This document shows, piece by piece, positions 11,911 to 24,603 of a stretch of DNA of 64,000 bases. The DNA comes from Pseudoscleropodium purum. Lineage: Eukaryota; Streptophyta; Bryopsida; Hypnales; Brachytheciaceae. Position 1 is the first letter of the stretch. The number at the start of each line of letters is the position of its first letter. The stretch spans positions 18,941,410 to 19,005,409 of the forward strand of contig OZ017802.1 in assembly GCA_963969395.1 (NCBI GenBank), written 5' to 3'. Made by a program: the position numbers and the translations under genes. Under the pieces are notes generated by a model. That model saw only the letters and a list, made by a program, of their open reading frames with translations. It had not been told where the DNA came from and did no database searches.

Positions 11911-12580
11911 ATTTATTAGGTCCGGTGCCCATTGGCCATGCAGAATGGAACTATTTCCAACCTAAGAAAGAACATGTCAAGCCAATGGAACAGTAAAAAA
12001 AAAGATAGAAATTCACCATTTCTATGTGGGTGGAATGTAGACAGAAGACCGATCTAGACACCCCAATTCTGGACTCATTCTTGCAATTCAAATGTCAAGA
12101 CTGTCCAATAATATTAGCATGGCTTCTTTAATTTTCCATGCTCGTAAACTTCAGCAAGAACCATATTACCATTTCAAGAAATCATAGTGATGATCAACTT
12201 CTCGACATGCAAAAACATATAGGATTATGCATACTCGGGAGGGAGGGTGGGATTATTCAGTTTCAATTTAATAGCATTAATCATGCAAGAGTGTAACCAA
12301 ATTAACTAAGCATGTACAATAAATAAATAGCAAGGAGCCTAGCCAAAGCTGATAAAAATCATAGGATGACAGTAAGTGCAAACCCAAATGGCAACAAATT
12401 TTAAACCCTAAGAATCCAAAAGTTTATAAAATTTGAAGATTCTTGAACTTCTTGAACCCTACCTTTAACATGTCTTAGCAAGAGAGATCACATTTTTCAA
12501 ATGATAACGCAAGTTCAAAGAAAAATACAAACAATTGTAAATCCATTGCATAGCTCCTATCTTAAGAAGTCACGCCTCAC

Positions 12581-12661
12581 CTCTGCCCATGCCCACCACA
12601 CAATCAAGAGCTGCATTAGAAGACGTACACCAAGTGTCTTCAACGTGACTACAATTGTTAT
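12581..12661 (-). pseudogene. Exon-like cassette, copy 1 of 4
   Basis: This 81-base segment on the minus strand is bracketed by acceptor GATTCAG and donor GTGAGGCG. It aligns along its length with 13734-13813, 15866-15947 and 17067-17147. It is open in the reading ITIVVTLKT...VWWAWAE. No known domain was recognised. Confidence 0.5.
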
Positions 12662-13181
12662 CTGAATCAAAGATAAATCTAAGCAATTAAACTTGCAAAA
12701 GCTATATTCAATGGTGCTTTCACAAAGAGAAAAGGACCACCAATATGTCATTGCATTACACCCCAACTCTCAATTGCCATGTATGTGGAAATTAGAACCT
12801 GTGTTGACATCTCTGTGTCCATATAGCTGCAAATAATTGTCACAAAACCTGCCTGTACAGGGACAGTCCAGACTCCAAGAACAGAGAAGTCGCAATACAT
12901 GCAGTAGGGAGTGCCTCGAAAAAGAGGCAATTTTTTCAACTTGCTACCTTTGATTCTTTGAAGGCAAGAATTGAATTGGTACCCAGTACCATCCAGCTTG
13001 CACCGGGTATGTTACCGAAGTCCCTTGACTCATAGAGCATTGAGTACCAAAGTCCAAAATTAGAGTCATACAATACTCTTGTGTTCCAACAGCATTACAG
13101 GTGGTTGACTTTCACTTTTATGAACCATGTCTCACATTATAAACAAATTTAACTTCACATACAAATTTGTATGGCAATTGT

Positions 13182-13308
13182 TGTGAGAGAGAGAGAAGAC
13201 AATAATATAACATCCCATTTATAGGGCACTTTCTAGATAATTTATGGTGAAATTTGAAGTATGGTATAATTATCATGATCCGACATTTTGTAGGCAAATC
13301 GACACTAC
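13182..13308. repeat. Second copy of the GA-tract / RT-tail block
   Basis: GAGAGAGAGAGAAGACAATA and the following bases up to GGCAAATCGACACT match 8781-8905 closely, including CACTTTCTAGATAATTTATG. The copy carries the decayed end of the RT-like frame. Looser GA-rich relatives with ATCACCCCATT follow at about 14905-14960 and 16486-16570. Confidence 0.7.
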
Positions 13309-13733
13309 TAATCTTTTTCAAAATTTAGCAAATATTTTGACATTCCTCATATTATGCACAATACATGAGAGATTAGAGTCTGAATAACCAATAAAATGTT
13401 GATACATTAAAAAAATAGTCCTAATGCTGGAAGAATCAATATGCATCCAAATTTACCAACACAGCACTATTAAACACACCAGTACTCAATTCAATCTATA
13501 GACGTAAGTGCAAGGTGGTACCAAGAAACCTTGTAGATTAGCTTCAAAGGGTAAACTCAAGCAACAAGACAACCAATCAATGAAGAGAAATTTGATTTAC
13601 ACATAGTAGGAGTTTCATAGTTATAGATAAAACAACTCCTTGGCAAGCTAGAGTCCTGGGCATTTTGGAAAACAATCTTCATAAAATATCAGAAGCAACT
13701 TTCGATGCTCAATTCAAGGGGGAATAATCTCAC

Positions 13734-13813
13734 CTGTGCCCATGCATCCCAACACACAAGTAGTTTGTTAGCATACATATGCAAGGTGTCTTCAATTAAA
13801 TCCCTATTGTTAT
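13734..13813 (-). pseudogene. Exon-like cassette, copy 2 of 4
   Basis: This 80-base relative of copy 1 retains the GCACAG/GTGAGA donor and GAAGACACCT core, but the acceptor side is eroded (GAATA in place of TTCAG). The internal reading frame is broken by TAA. Confidence 0.45.
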
Positions 13814-15129
13814 TCTTTGCACGAATTGAGCAAACAAAGTTATAAGCTAAAAAAACTTGTAGCAACATTTCAAAAATTATAATAGAACTTGTCCCACATT
13901 AGAAGTATCGTCCGTCATATTGGATCAAAATTGCTACAAAATACTACAAGTCAGCTACTCTTTTCAACCTCTTTTGTTGGAGCATGAGCGTGAACTTCAA
14001 AGCTAAAGGCGGTTCTCTAAGCAACTGATACCAAATTTGTTACGATGGCTCAAATTAGGGTAAGAAACTACAACTGACATTATGAAAATACTAGGCTGGT
14101 TATGGTAGCTCAAATCAGGGCAACATATTGCTACTAAAGTTACGAAATAATCACTTGATGGAGTGATTATGTTGACGGAGTGGAATAACGTTGTATAGTA
14201 GCTAGATAAGAATGATCAAAGTAGTTCTGATGGCAAAGGTTTGAATGCATGAGAAACTAAAAATGAACTTTGAGAATACACTACTTATCATTGAATGATC
14301 AAGAGAGGGAGAAAGGGCTATGATACCAAGTCCGAGAGATGATGGAGCCTATGGTCGTGGGTATCCTTGTGGTACTACGTGAAGTAGTACGCCACTCCTA
14401 GTATTCAATCAGATGTACTAATGTTAGGTACAAGAATTCAAAAAACCCTAAAATCAAAGTCAATTCTTGGAATGGTCTTACCAAGCACATAGTAAGGGAA
14501 GAGGGTGGTCACATAACCATAATTATACAGTGCTTTTCACAAAGTACATTCAATCCAGAATGTTTTATGAGACCAGTCTTGTGGTAATTTTTTTGTGAGA
14601 GAAATGTAAAAGTTACACTCCACAAAACATCACCATATTATGCTGAGATCAGTATTATTGGATTAGCATTATTTTGGGTAGCAACTGAGCAAACAAGCAC
14701 CTTAGTCCATTAAGGCCTACTTTATGGGTAGGTGTCAAGGGAAGTGGGAGTGTACAAGACCTGACAGTAAATTACATGCCAAGTATTATTGTCCATAATT
14801 AGGAAAATAACAAATAATCTCTTAAATCAGTTAAATGTGGTTCTATTATTTGAAATGTATGAACATTTGTTTGTTGTACTTTTTAAAATTTGAAATTTAT
14901 ATACACAGAAAGGGAGAGGGAGAGAAGACATTGACTCATCACCCCATTACTAGGCAACTTTTGTCCATTAAGAAACATGTTATTCTATTTCTACTAGTCA
15001 TTCCATAACTTCTTCTTGCTAAATATATTTTTGTCATTTCAAGATCTCCACATATTGACTAGATGGACTAAGGTTTACTTTCTTGCTTCAATCATTTATA
15101 ATTCTAGACTTGCTTGATTATAAACTCCC

Positions 15130-15540
15130 ATGGCAGAATTTGATCGGGAGGAAGGGTGGGCCACTTTAACAATTACGAAACCCAAATTCAATCTGATCAA
15201 ATAAGTATCACACTCTTTGGCAGATCTAATCGAGAAGAAGTGATGTCAATCTCAAACTTTGACCAAATTGCCTAGTGTTTGATTTCTTAATTAATTCAAG
15301 ATTCTACAAGTCCATGCTTACATCCCTATCCAAATCTGATCAGGAGAGAGAGAGAGAGTTATAGTTACGAAATCCAAACTCTGATCAAACAGATATTGTA
15401 CTCTCTAGCAAATCTAATTGAGAGGGAGTGATGCCAATCCCAAACTCTGACCAAATTGCCTAGTGTTTGATTTCTTGATTTATTCAAGATTCTACGAGTC
15501 CATGCTTACATCTCTATGCAAATCTGATTGGGAGGGAAGG
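15130..15540. repeat. Tandem duplication, period about 188 bases
   Basis: The block containing GACCAAATTGCCTAGTGTTT and TCAAGATTCTAC(A/G)AGTCC occurs at about 15223-15345 and again at 15411-15535, each preceded by a related CGAAA(C/T)CCAAA segment. Confidence 0.75.
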
Positions 15541-15865
15541 AGGGATATCTTAGTGGTTCTCATAATCTACAACCATCTAGCAGTCCAAATAGTAAAATGC
15601 ATGGCATATTTGGAATTCTCGATTCAATCTATTACAGTCCATGCAACTTACAATGTGCCATGTATCAGCATTATTACAAAAGTTATGTCACAATATATTT
15701 GCTAGCTACTACAAAGGTTGCATTACTAATTAGAAGTCTATCTATTCGATAGTACAAGAACTTCCACCATGGTAGATTCTAGTTCAAGGAATTAAAAACA
15801 AAGAATTAAAAATACTCCACTACAAGCCATTTTTCATGCTTGAATATGAGGAAATCCTGCCTCAC

Positions 15866-15947
15866 TTGTACCCATGCCCAACGAATAGACAAAAAGTTTG
15901 TTAATGAATGTGCACGAGGTGTTGTTAGCGAGATTACTAATTGTTAT
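15866..15947 (-). pseudogene. Exon-like cassette, copy 3 of 4
   Basis: This 82-base relative has a degraded acceptor (GATTGAG) and a donor GTACAA/GTGAGG. It contains the reading NNTSCTFINKLFVYSLGMG, matching the CTFTNT segment of copy 4. Confidence 0.45.
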
Positions 15948-17066
15948 CTCAATCACATATTTATGCATACAATAAATGAGTAGATGGTGCATTCCATTAC
16001 AAGATATTTCAAGAAAACATTGCATAAAATGTCCTAATGAGCATCCTACAACAATAGTGTACCCTCTCCATGATACACTCGGTAGCATCTTCATAAGCTA
16101 CATGGTAGTAGCACCTGCGAGGTCATTGTAGTCTCCATGTTATACGATCTCGCTAAATGCACTACAACGCAAGGTTTCTTGGAAACAAAAGTGTAGAAGC
16201 TCAGAATTTCATATAACACAATGACATATTGTGGCCAGGCTTATACCATCAAGATCAAAACATTGTGACCAATTGGCTTGTGTCCGTTTCTTTTGATGGG
16301 TATCTGTTACTCGTGCAGATTCTCGATCATGTTCCATTGGGACCATGTCACCATGGCAGTTTACTACAACTGTGTACTCATATTTGGTCAAATTTTGTCA
16401 CAATTTCTTAAACCTACTGCATGCTTTGATCGCATTTGGTATGTTTCAGATTTTCCTTGGGAGACTAAGCAATTCTTAGATTTGAGAGAGAGGGAGAGGA
16501 AGAAGGAGAGAGTAGAAAGAGAGCAAAGAGAGAGAAAAGAGACTTGTAACTTGTCACCCCATTTTGGGGTAGATTTTGTCTGTCAAGACGTGTATAATAC
16601 TATTCTTACTTGTCATATTGCAACAATATCTAACACGTGTAGTTCCGTCATTTACGGTATCTATTCTTGATCAAATGGATTAGTATCTGACTTCTTACAT
16701 TTCAAGAAATGTTTCATTTATTCCAATTGATCATGTTTAAGCGGTACATACTTGATCACCAGGGAAGGTGGGCTACTTTTTTTTTTTAAACTTTTTATGA
16801 CATACTAGTGTACAATATACTATTCATAACAGTTCAAATTGAGCACCCTACATATCTTTCAAATGATTTATACTTTTATCAATCATGCTAAAGAAGTAAT
16901 ATAGCCCAAGATTATCCACAATCATGCACCAAAATATCCATTAATGTGTAGAATGCAATCCGTTGACATTTCAAGAACTTAAAGCATGGTAGAATCAATA
17001 TTGTTCAAAGACACAATTGATTGCAAGCTACAATGTACACTCCAATATGAAGTAGTCGCGCCTCAC

Positions 17067-17147
17067 CTGTGCCCATGTCCACCAAACATACAACCGTGTG
17101 TTAGTGAACGTACACGAGGTGTCTTCAGCATGACTACACGTTGTCAT
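17067..17147 (-). pseudogene. Exon-like cassette, copy 4 of 4
   Basis: This is the best-preserved cassette: acceptor GTGATTCAG, 27 open codons reading MTTCSHAEDTSCTFTNTRLY and ending VWWTWAQ, then donor GTGAGGCG. The protein family is not recognised. Confidence 0.5.
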
Positions 17148-17734
17148 CTGAATCACATATATCATACAAGATGCAAACAAATTAAATTGTCAGTGGAGCA
17201 TCAAGTAAGAACGCTTGAATCCCGCCTCAATAGTCTCCACTCTCTAGAGTATATGTGATAACTGCACCTACAATACTATCTCCATCTCCATACTATAGCA
17301 AGGACGAAACAAGTGCGCTCAAATACAACGTTTCTTGGAAGTCGGAAGCTCAACAGCTTTGCACTATTACAGTAACGTACTTCTAGTCATGAATGTTTGC
17401 TAGTACCTGTAGAGACGAGCTAGATTGATGTGGAGGCAGGTGTTCCATCCATTGAGTGCAAAGCTATTATAACCAACTGGATTATACCCTTGGCGAATGG
17501 TCATGTGTATTGGTCCGGTCTAGGTCTCAATAAAGTTTGAGGGCTTTTGTGTTTGTAGCATTATGATGCATTTGTATGCCCTTGATTGGTCATGCAGTAT
17601 TGTGATGGGAATATTCTCATGGTTTAATCACCATTTAGTGATCTCACCATAAATTTGTGCTCATTACGATTTCTCTTGTTTGTGTTCTGACCTAAAGTAG
17701 CTTTGTTGTACTAAGGTGCAAGAAAGAGAGAATC

Positions 17735-17995
17735 AATTTCAAATTTTTATTTTCGAATAAAGTGATTTTTTAAGAAATTTTTGGATTACCCAGTGAGCAT
17801 TGAAAATTACGTATCATGCAATAACTTTTAAATCATGTAGTTAAAAGTTATGAAAATTCTTGGGCCTTAAAGCTAATCTTTGGGCACATGTTGTGTGAAA
17901 ATTTCAGCCAAAAAAAACTAAAAAATCCATTTGGAGTGAGCTGCCCAAAATCGCTATGTTGCCAAAAAATGCAATTTTGACCTTTAGGGGTTAAG
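17735..17995 (-). repeat. Inverted partial copy of the CCCCTAAAGGACC repeat
   Basis: The plus strand ends in GACCTTTAGGGGTTAAG, so the unit reads on the minus strand from 17995. It pairs in sequence with the plus-orientation block around 45010-45230. Confidence 0.55.
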
Positions 17996-18339
17996 TTAGA
18001 AAAGGGGCATTTAATATTTAGAAGGGATTAAAGTAGGGTCCCATGGGTTTGTACAACAAGCATTAAGTGAAAGGATGATAGTGTCTTCCACTCATAGAAA
18101 AGGTGGTCTTAATGTGGGTGCCAAGGAATAATGCTAGAGTATGATATTCTATGCCTATATTATTGATCATTAGTTTGGTGCCAATATAGGCCTTGGGTAT
18201 TACCCTCTAGATAATACTATTCCTTTTCATCCAAATACCACCATTCTACTAGTGTTTTTTCATAGACTTGTCCCAATTTCTGAAGTTTCACATTTTATGT
18301 CGTCCAATTAATGAGTATTGACCACATCATAGGCCTCTA

Positions 18340-19260
18340 TAATAACCCCTAAAGGACTAACATGCATTTTTTGGCTATATAGCAATTTTTGACAAGTATG
18401 TGTGATTAGAGATTTATATATTTTGGCCCAAATTTTTATAGAAGGTGGTGATGAGAGATACTTTTAATATACACTAAATTTCATAACATTTGGAAATATG
18501 AATCAAAAGTTATAATCCAATTTGTTATTTCTTTTGTAAATCTGGGGCAGTTCATGTAGATAAAAAAAATCACTTTTTCAGAAATAAAAATTTGAAATTT
18601 GAAATAGAGTTATATATATAAATGGTAAGATTTGAATCATTCTATTTTGATCAATGAGTCAAAAGTTATGAAGATTTTTTTATTTGTGGGCAATTATAGA
18701 TTTTCTACTCTAAAATACACTTTGAAGTCCTTTATCTTACTCAATTTTCAATATTTATGGAAAAAACACACCTTTAGAATGTAAATTGGTTATTACAACA
18801 TTTCAACTATTGGAATTAGAAATTTTCAATTATATAATTAAATTCTTAACAATTTAGTATTTTCAATCATTCTCTATTACTATCTATTTACTATTTTTTT
18901 CTTACACGTTGTGCAATTTCAAATGATTTGAAATTTTTTTTAAGCATGTGGCCGACTTGTTTAGGAAAAAGAATCCAAAGAAGAACCATCATTTTGGACA
19001 TTTTTTCATAGAGAAATGAGCTTGTAAAGTGTAGTTGCCTGTTTTTTGCAAGGCCAAAAAATGATTTTAGTGAATTTGAATGCTTATATCTTGCAATCCA
19101 TGGAGTAGAAATTAGTAAAATTTTTACCACATGTTTTTGTTAGCATACTAAAAGATCATACAATTATATGTGTTAAAAAATGTTTTTTTCAAAAATTTGG
19201 TACTTGTACTAAAAACAACAATTTTTGAGTGTTTTTTGTAAAAATATAGTCATAAAACTT
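18340..19260 (+). repeat. Dispersed repeat, copy B
   Basis: It opens with AATAACCCCTAAAGGACTAA and keeps the marker order of copy A. It ends after ATTTGGTACTTGTACTAAAA and a TTTTTGAGTGTTTT block, directly before the DUF962 gene region. It is non-coding. Confidence 0.72.
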
Positions 19261-19791
19261 TAGAAGATAAGTAAAGCATATGTGAATTTCAATTTAAAAT
19301 CCACTCTAAATACATATATGGTGTTTTGCCTTACCTCTCTCCAGCCTCCAAACTATTGATAGAGTTTCATGATTACCTTCAATAACACTCCTGCCACGCC
19401 GTCTTCTTCCTCTTCCCCAACCTCACCAATCATTTGCAAATTCTTATCCTCGTCTCGCCATCTCCGCCTTTCGAATTGCGTCGTCGCCTTGTTTCTGCTT
19501 GTCGGTGCTACAGTTGCTGTTTGGAGGAGAATCAAATAGAAAGAAGCGGCGAAGGTGATGAGTTTGAGCAAATCTATTTTTAGAGGGCTGGATTTGCTAT
19601 GCGTTTAAGGGTATTCCCGCAAGGCTTGACGATGGCGCTTTTCATGGTGCGGTATCTTTGCTTGGTTGCGTGCAGTGTTGTGGGATTGAATGGAGTTACT
19701 TTGCTGTAAGATTGTGGCAGAGGGACTAAATGTTATGGTTTGAGATCATGCGCGTTATATGCTTGAATTGGTTTGTCCGTTTGGGGGAACG

Positions 19792-19800
19792 AAACCCTAA
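19792..19800 (+). promoter_or_regulatory. Telo-box in the DUF962 promoter/leader
   Basis: AAACCCTAA is the plant telo-box common near transcription starts of housekeeping genes. It lies about 1.5 kb upstream of the DUF962 start, in a GC-richer stretch that probably contains the first exon and a leader intron. Confidence 0.4.
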
Positions 19801-20765
19801 AGGTTGCAACGACAATTGCGACGCAAATTAGGGTTATGAATCTGATACCCGTAAATAGTTCCATGCCGAATGCTTTTGGTCACAGCTTGTGGTGGTGTGG
19901 AGAAGTGTTCCGCTGCGAATTATGGATTACGGTAAATCCTAATGGTTCAGATTAAGGTGCTCTGGTTTTTAATTTTTGGATTTTGCTGGGTTTTTTGCCT
20001 CAACGACTTTGCGGTTTTTGCGGTGTGAGTTGCTTCCCTTTGATTTCAACTCGAATCAGATCATTTTTTTATCCTTGAATGACCGGAAATTGGACCTCTT
20101 TTTTTTCTTAGCAGTTTCGGGTAGGTTATACGGAAGCTTTCTTTTGTTCAGTTTGATTCATTTTTGTCCCGCATGTGCAATGTTCTTCGCTGATTCTGGG
20201 GATATGACATTTGACTCTATCTGAATTCTATTATATTCACAATATGATCATTCAGAATTTTCGTCCTTTAAGGGTTATGGCGTGAACGGAAATGTGGACT
20301 GGAAGTTCTGAGCGTCGTCGTGCTTGCTGCAGTTGGCGTTTATTGAGGCCTGGTTTTGAGAATTCGAGGATGTTGTCCTGGGAAGTGATCTGTGTTGCGG
20401 AAATTTAATCAGAGCTTTGTTCATGAATTTTCGACCATCAGGTGCGTTACTCTGCGCATGTCGTGTGATGCAATTTGATTCTCAGCTTTTGATAAAAACT
20501 AGTCCGACTCTCTGTAAGAAGATCGTGATCTCGCGATAGTAGTTTGACCGAAGAGCAATAAGCCGCCGACAGAACTAATCGTAGGCTTATACTCTTCGAG
20601 GTTTTGGGTCCTGGTTGAATACGTTCCTCGCCTCCTATTGAATTGTGCTCCTCGACGCTTCTCTGTACATTCTCCGATTCTTTGAGCAAGGTAGAGGATA
20701 CTATTTGCGCTACTTTGATCATTTCAACTAATGTTTAGGAGTGCTTTCATTGGGAGATCAGTGTC

Positions 20766-21072
20766 GAGCTGTGGATAGATCACTTTGGGTACAAGAACTA
20801 AATCTGTTGAGATCAAATTTGTATCGCTATGTAGGAATTTCTGGTTTAATTTCAAGTACATCAGGTGGACCAATACAAGTGACAATGGACAATCCCATTT
20901 CCATTCAAAGATCAGTGGCGATCTGTGGCCATTTTCATAGGGGCCAAGTCATGCTTCCACCCTACTTGCCAATTGAAGGCCAACCTGGTGTAGTAAAAAA
21001 GATGAATTGCTGGTGATAACGGGGGCCAGTCAGTAGGAGACGGGATCAGGTCCCCTAACGGTTTTAGTATCC
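20766..21072 (+). repeat. Dispersed repeat shared with the IMPACT intron
   Basis: Landmarks GAGCTGTGG, AAATCTGTTGAGATC, CCATTTCCATTCAAAGATCA, CCAAGTCATGCTT and GACGGGATCAGGT occur in this order here and at 37432-37703. The copies lie in the same plus orientation at about 80% by eye. It overlaps a 91-codon open frame that I therefore do not call a gene. Confidence 0.65.
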
Positions 21073-21287
21073 GCTACCTCAGAAGGTAGTTGGCGCAGTC
21101 AGTATTTGGAAGAGTGACAGAAACTGTGCTGTAGGCCTGAACTGATCGGTGATTAGGGTTCATGATTTCTCATCCAAATTCATAGTTCTAATACTTTCTT
21201 CTCTTTATTAGGTTTGAGAAACTGACTCTGCTCACTCTTGTGAATCTGTAAGCAGGGACATAGGAGAGCAGTTATCGTGTGGTCAAC

Positions 21288-21626
21288 ATGCATTTCAGGA
21301 ATTTTGAAGAGTTTTGGCCGTTCTATGTCAACCAACACTCAAAAGCGTCAACGCGGAGATGGCATTTCTGTGCAACCGGATGCGCAACCCTGTTTTTTAT
21401 AGCCGCGATTGCGATCAAATGGTGGCTGTTGTTTTGTGCTCCTCTCTTTGGGTACGGGCTTGCCTGGTACAGCCACTTCTTCATCGAAGGAAACACGCCG
21501 GCCTCTTTCGGCCATCCAATCTGGTCCTTCATTTGCGACTATAAGATGTTCATCTTAATGCTGACTGGGCGGATGGATCGTGAGATAAAGCGGCTGGGGA
21601 AAAGGCCCATGCTTCAGGTTTCATAA
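21288..21626 (+). CDS. DUF962 / Mpo1-like membrane protein
   Basis: The product is a 112-residue protein of the YGL010w/Mpo1-like family (DUF962). The yeast member Mpo1 is an ER dioxygenase that performs alpha-oxidation of 2-hydroxy fatty acids from phytosphingosine breakdown. The plant short form starts almost exactly as here: MHFRNFEEFWPFYVNQHSKA, then TRRWHF. A hydrophobic segment (about residues 29-52) follows, then YSHFFIEGN and FGHPIW with conserved histidines expected to bind iron. The C terminus is short and basic (DREIKRLGKRP). I choose the ATG at 21288 because upstream in-frame codons include no other ATG and the family start matches. The whole coding part is one exon. A leader intron ending TTTATTAG near 21211 is plausible. 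Confidence 0.92.
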   Translation: MHFRNFEEFWPFYVNQHSKASTRRWHFCATGCATLFFIAAIAIKWWLLFCAPLFGYGLAWYSHFFIEGNTPASFGHPIWSFICDYKMFILMLTGRMDREIKRLGKRPMLQVS

Positions 21627-24590
21627 CCAATTTCTTGTCTATTGAAGATTTTTCTTACGCTTTTGTACATAAGTGGCATAGAATTCGCCTGTGTACTCTT
21701 GTTGTATAACCTCGTTTGTTTCTTTCATCGCCACATGGTTAGGATGAAGGTCTAGAGTCACATACCCCATCTCCCTTGCACTCTCAGAGAGCTGTAGATC
21801 TCCGAGACCTGAAAGTCCAAATTTATTTGAGAGGAGAGGGTCATGTACGATGACCACTTTGGCCTTCCGATTGGGTATCTAGTTCGTAGTGAACAATCAG
21901 ATTCAGTCGTCAGAACCGGTATTTGTATTCTGTGTTGTTATTCTGTAGGAAAGTGGTTCAGTACTGAGCCAACCTTGTATGTGTAACAAGAAGTCTGCAT
22001 GCAGACTCTTCGATTGTGGTATTGGTTTCCAGACGCATATCATTTATTCCTAGAATGTAGATTTATCCACTGATTAGGTGTTCCATGGTTTATGATTGCA
22101 ATAAAGAGCGTCAGGGATTCTGTGCTTCCCGTGAGCGCTGCCAAGTTCTTATCCTATATATGTAGCCATGGATGTGAAAAATTCTAACAGCACTTGAATG
22201 TCTTATTATTGTTGATGTAAGTGGGTCTATTTACTAATAGACGGTCTCCATCTCAGGAAATCCAGACGTTTTACACCTTACTGATGGTAATGCCATTTAA
22301 GGCAGTTTCTAATGTAAACGTTTGCTAATTGTAACACGGCATGGTTTTCTAGAAAATCTTTTGGGGGTGGGGTCTCTACTAGGGCAGATTTAATAGTATA
22401 CAAATAGTATATCTTACAAAATTTCCGTGTTTTGTTCGAGTGTTGGGGTTGATCCAGGAAGATGAATATATGGTTGGAAGGAGATACTTTGATACGAAGC
22501 AGGAAACTAGGGTTGTTTTACGGCGACGAGCTCCATGGGCACGCTGATACCTTTGTTTGTAGGTTGCTGGATGAGTTATGGAACTTGCACAACAGACGTG
22601 AGCGATTTTCCATTTGTTTAAATGCCCTGACTGGACATATATTTAGACCAACACTAAAATCTGAGATTCTTATGATGCCAGCAGGTAACTTTCGGCTGTG
22701 GTGGCCTTTAAAATATAATTTTTTATGTGTTTGACAGTAGACTTTGCTCTGGACGATCTGTCTGAAAAGTGCCGACATTGCTGTGTCATTCACAAGAGAC
22801 TGGAACTTTCGAGTCAATTTCAGGTGCGTCTGTCCTCCCTTTCTTCTCTCGTTTCGCGATTCTCTTGTTCTGAACGGAAAGTTCTACCATTCGACGGATG
22901 GACAGTCTTGAAGGTCTTGAAAATTTATAGGAGCTACTGAATGGGTAGCATTCCTTCAAGTTTAAGGAACATTGTATAACAGATCTAACAACCTCTCTTT
23001 GAGCCTCATCAAGTTCCTAGCCGTCACAAATCTCAGGGTGATCACAAAAGGTTGTGGACCTCAATTATATTTCCTCCTAGTATCCTGGGGAGGCATATTC
23101 AGGATAAAGACCATATGCATTAGGGATCATAAGGATGTTCTTTATCCAGTTGTCCCTAATAGAGTATCAGTTATTCCAGAGTACAATTGCTTCCAGTTGA
23201 CTTAAGTTTATTGTCTCACTTGAAAAGGGGGTCAATACAATTTTGCATTTTAAATCTTCAATACCAACGAGCTTACCTGGGGAGTGCGATGTGATTTTCA
23301 GGGCAGGTGCGGGTGGAATGTTTGGCTCCATTTTAGATTCAAAGCAATATCATTTTATCAGATCAATTGACACACTCTACCAACCTGAAGAGTGCTCAGG
23401 TGATTGTAACTCTAATTATATCACGAATTTTGTCAGCTGAGTAAAATCGAGGTTACAATTTTTGTTCTTTGTGTAAGGAAATGTTCGCTTCCAAAACAAG
23501 TCCTAGTATGAACCAGTATTCCACCTATTCATCTGTATATGCTTAAGCCCTAGTTTACCACTAATCTTGGCTAGAATGACACCCAATTTTTTGCTGACGT
23601 TCCAAACCTGGAGGCCAACCAACCGCCTTTGACCAAAGTAGGTGCGGGTGTGCAGTGCGTGGGCGTGCGGAGCATATACTGCTGCATGTATTGGAGTTGT
23701 GGAGGGCTGTTAATTCCTACGGTCAATCTTAACTCCTGCTGACAGCTGACCTTATCGTTCTTACGCGGCGCGCACTTGCAGAAAATAACGTAAGTGCGTT
23801 TTAAGGCAATCGTTAGCTGCAAATTGTGTAGTTGCTCAAGTCAAGGGTCACCAAATGAAGTAATTACAGCTTTCTTTCAAATCGAGACCAAGGTGACCGC
23901 ACTAAAAATCGTCCAAATTTCAAAACGACGGATGAACGCAAATCTTGCACTTCGACCGAGTCGCCGTGATACCACAATCTTGTCTTGAAGGACCACCCGC
24001 CCGCTGGTGGTCGAGAATCGCGTCAGGATCACGCTCTTCGCCAACTTTGCGCACGCAATGATCAAGAATTCAAGATGAGCAAAACCTCACCTCCTGTAGG
24101 AAACCAAGGGGAAATTCGTCGACGGTGTAGAGCGTTTAACAAGAAGACTGACCCTAGACATTGTTAGGCGTTACTTTCTTATACCTGTCTGTCATTAATT
24201 TTTGTTTATCATTATATTATTTTGTCCTTAAACTAGTTATAGTACGGAGACTGACATCTACAGTATTCCTCAGCTTCACATGGTGAATTGCCATCACGTC
24301 GGATGTCGAGACCACCATCTACAATAAAATTAAGACCTGAGACTCGGAGAATTGTTGAATACGGAGAATCGCTTGATGATGCTTGTAGAATAGCAGGTGT
24401 CAGACCTCGTGATTCCAGCTCTGTGAAATAGCTGTTCTTCTTTCTCTAAAGTACTAAGTTAGTCTCCTCGTAATGTGTTGGAACATGATATTGAATTAAG
24501 CTTCTTCTGACACCCCCCTAATTTGTCGCTAGATTGTGACGGACGGACGGACGCACTCTCTCGTTGACGAAGTTGGAGGTTTCAGCTTGG
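21627..24590. other. DUF962 3' region and unassigned intergenic DNA
   Basis: The first few hundred bases are probably DUF962 3' untranslated sequence. Open stretches at 22462-22734 and 22725-22940 could be linked by an implausibly short 53-base intron and match no family I know. Nothing else between 23000 and the IFT54 stop at 24604 can be supported as a gene. Confidence 0.4.
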
Positions 24591-24603
24591 GTTTGAATTG
24601 TCT

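Noticed and set aside
8781..13308. The GA-headed direct repeats as LTRs
   Set aside because: They are only about 125 bases, lack TG...CA ends and include the end of the RT-like frame.
20741..21016. 91-codon plus-strand open frame before DUF962
   Set aside because: It overlaps a dispersed repeat also found in the IMPACT intron, so it is more likely repeat sequence than a gene.
22462..22940. Possible two-exon plus-strand gene (MNIWLEGDTLIRS... then VDFALDDLSEKC...)
   Set aside because: Joining the segments needs a 53-base intron, no upstream or downstream exon is evident and no family is recognised.
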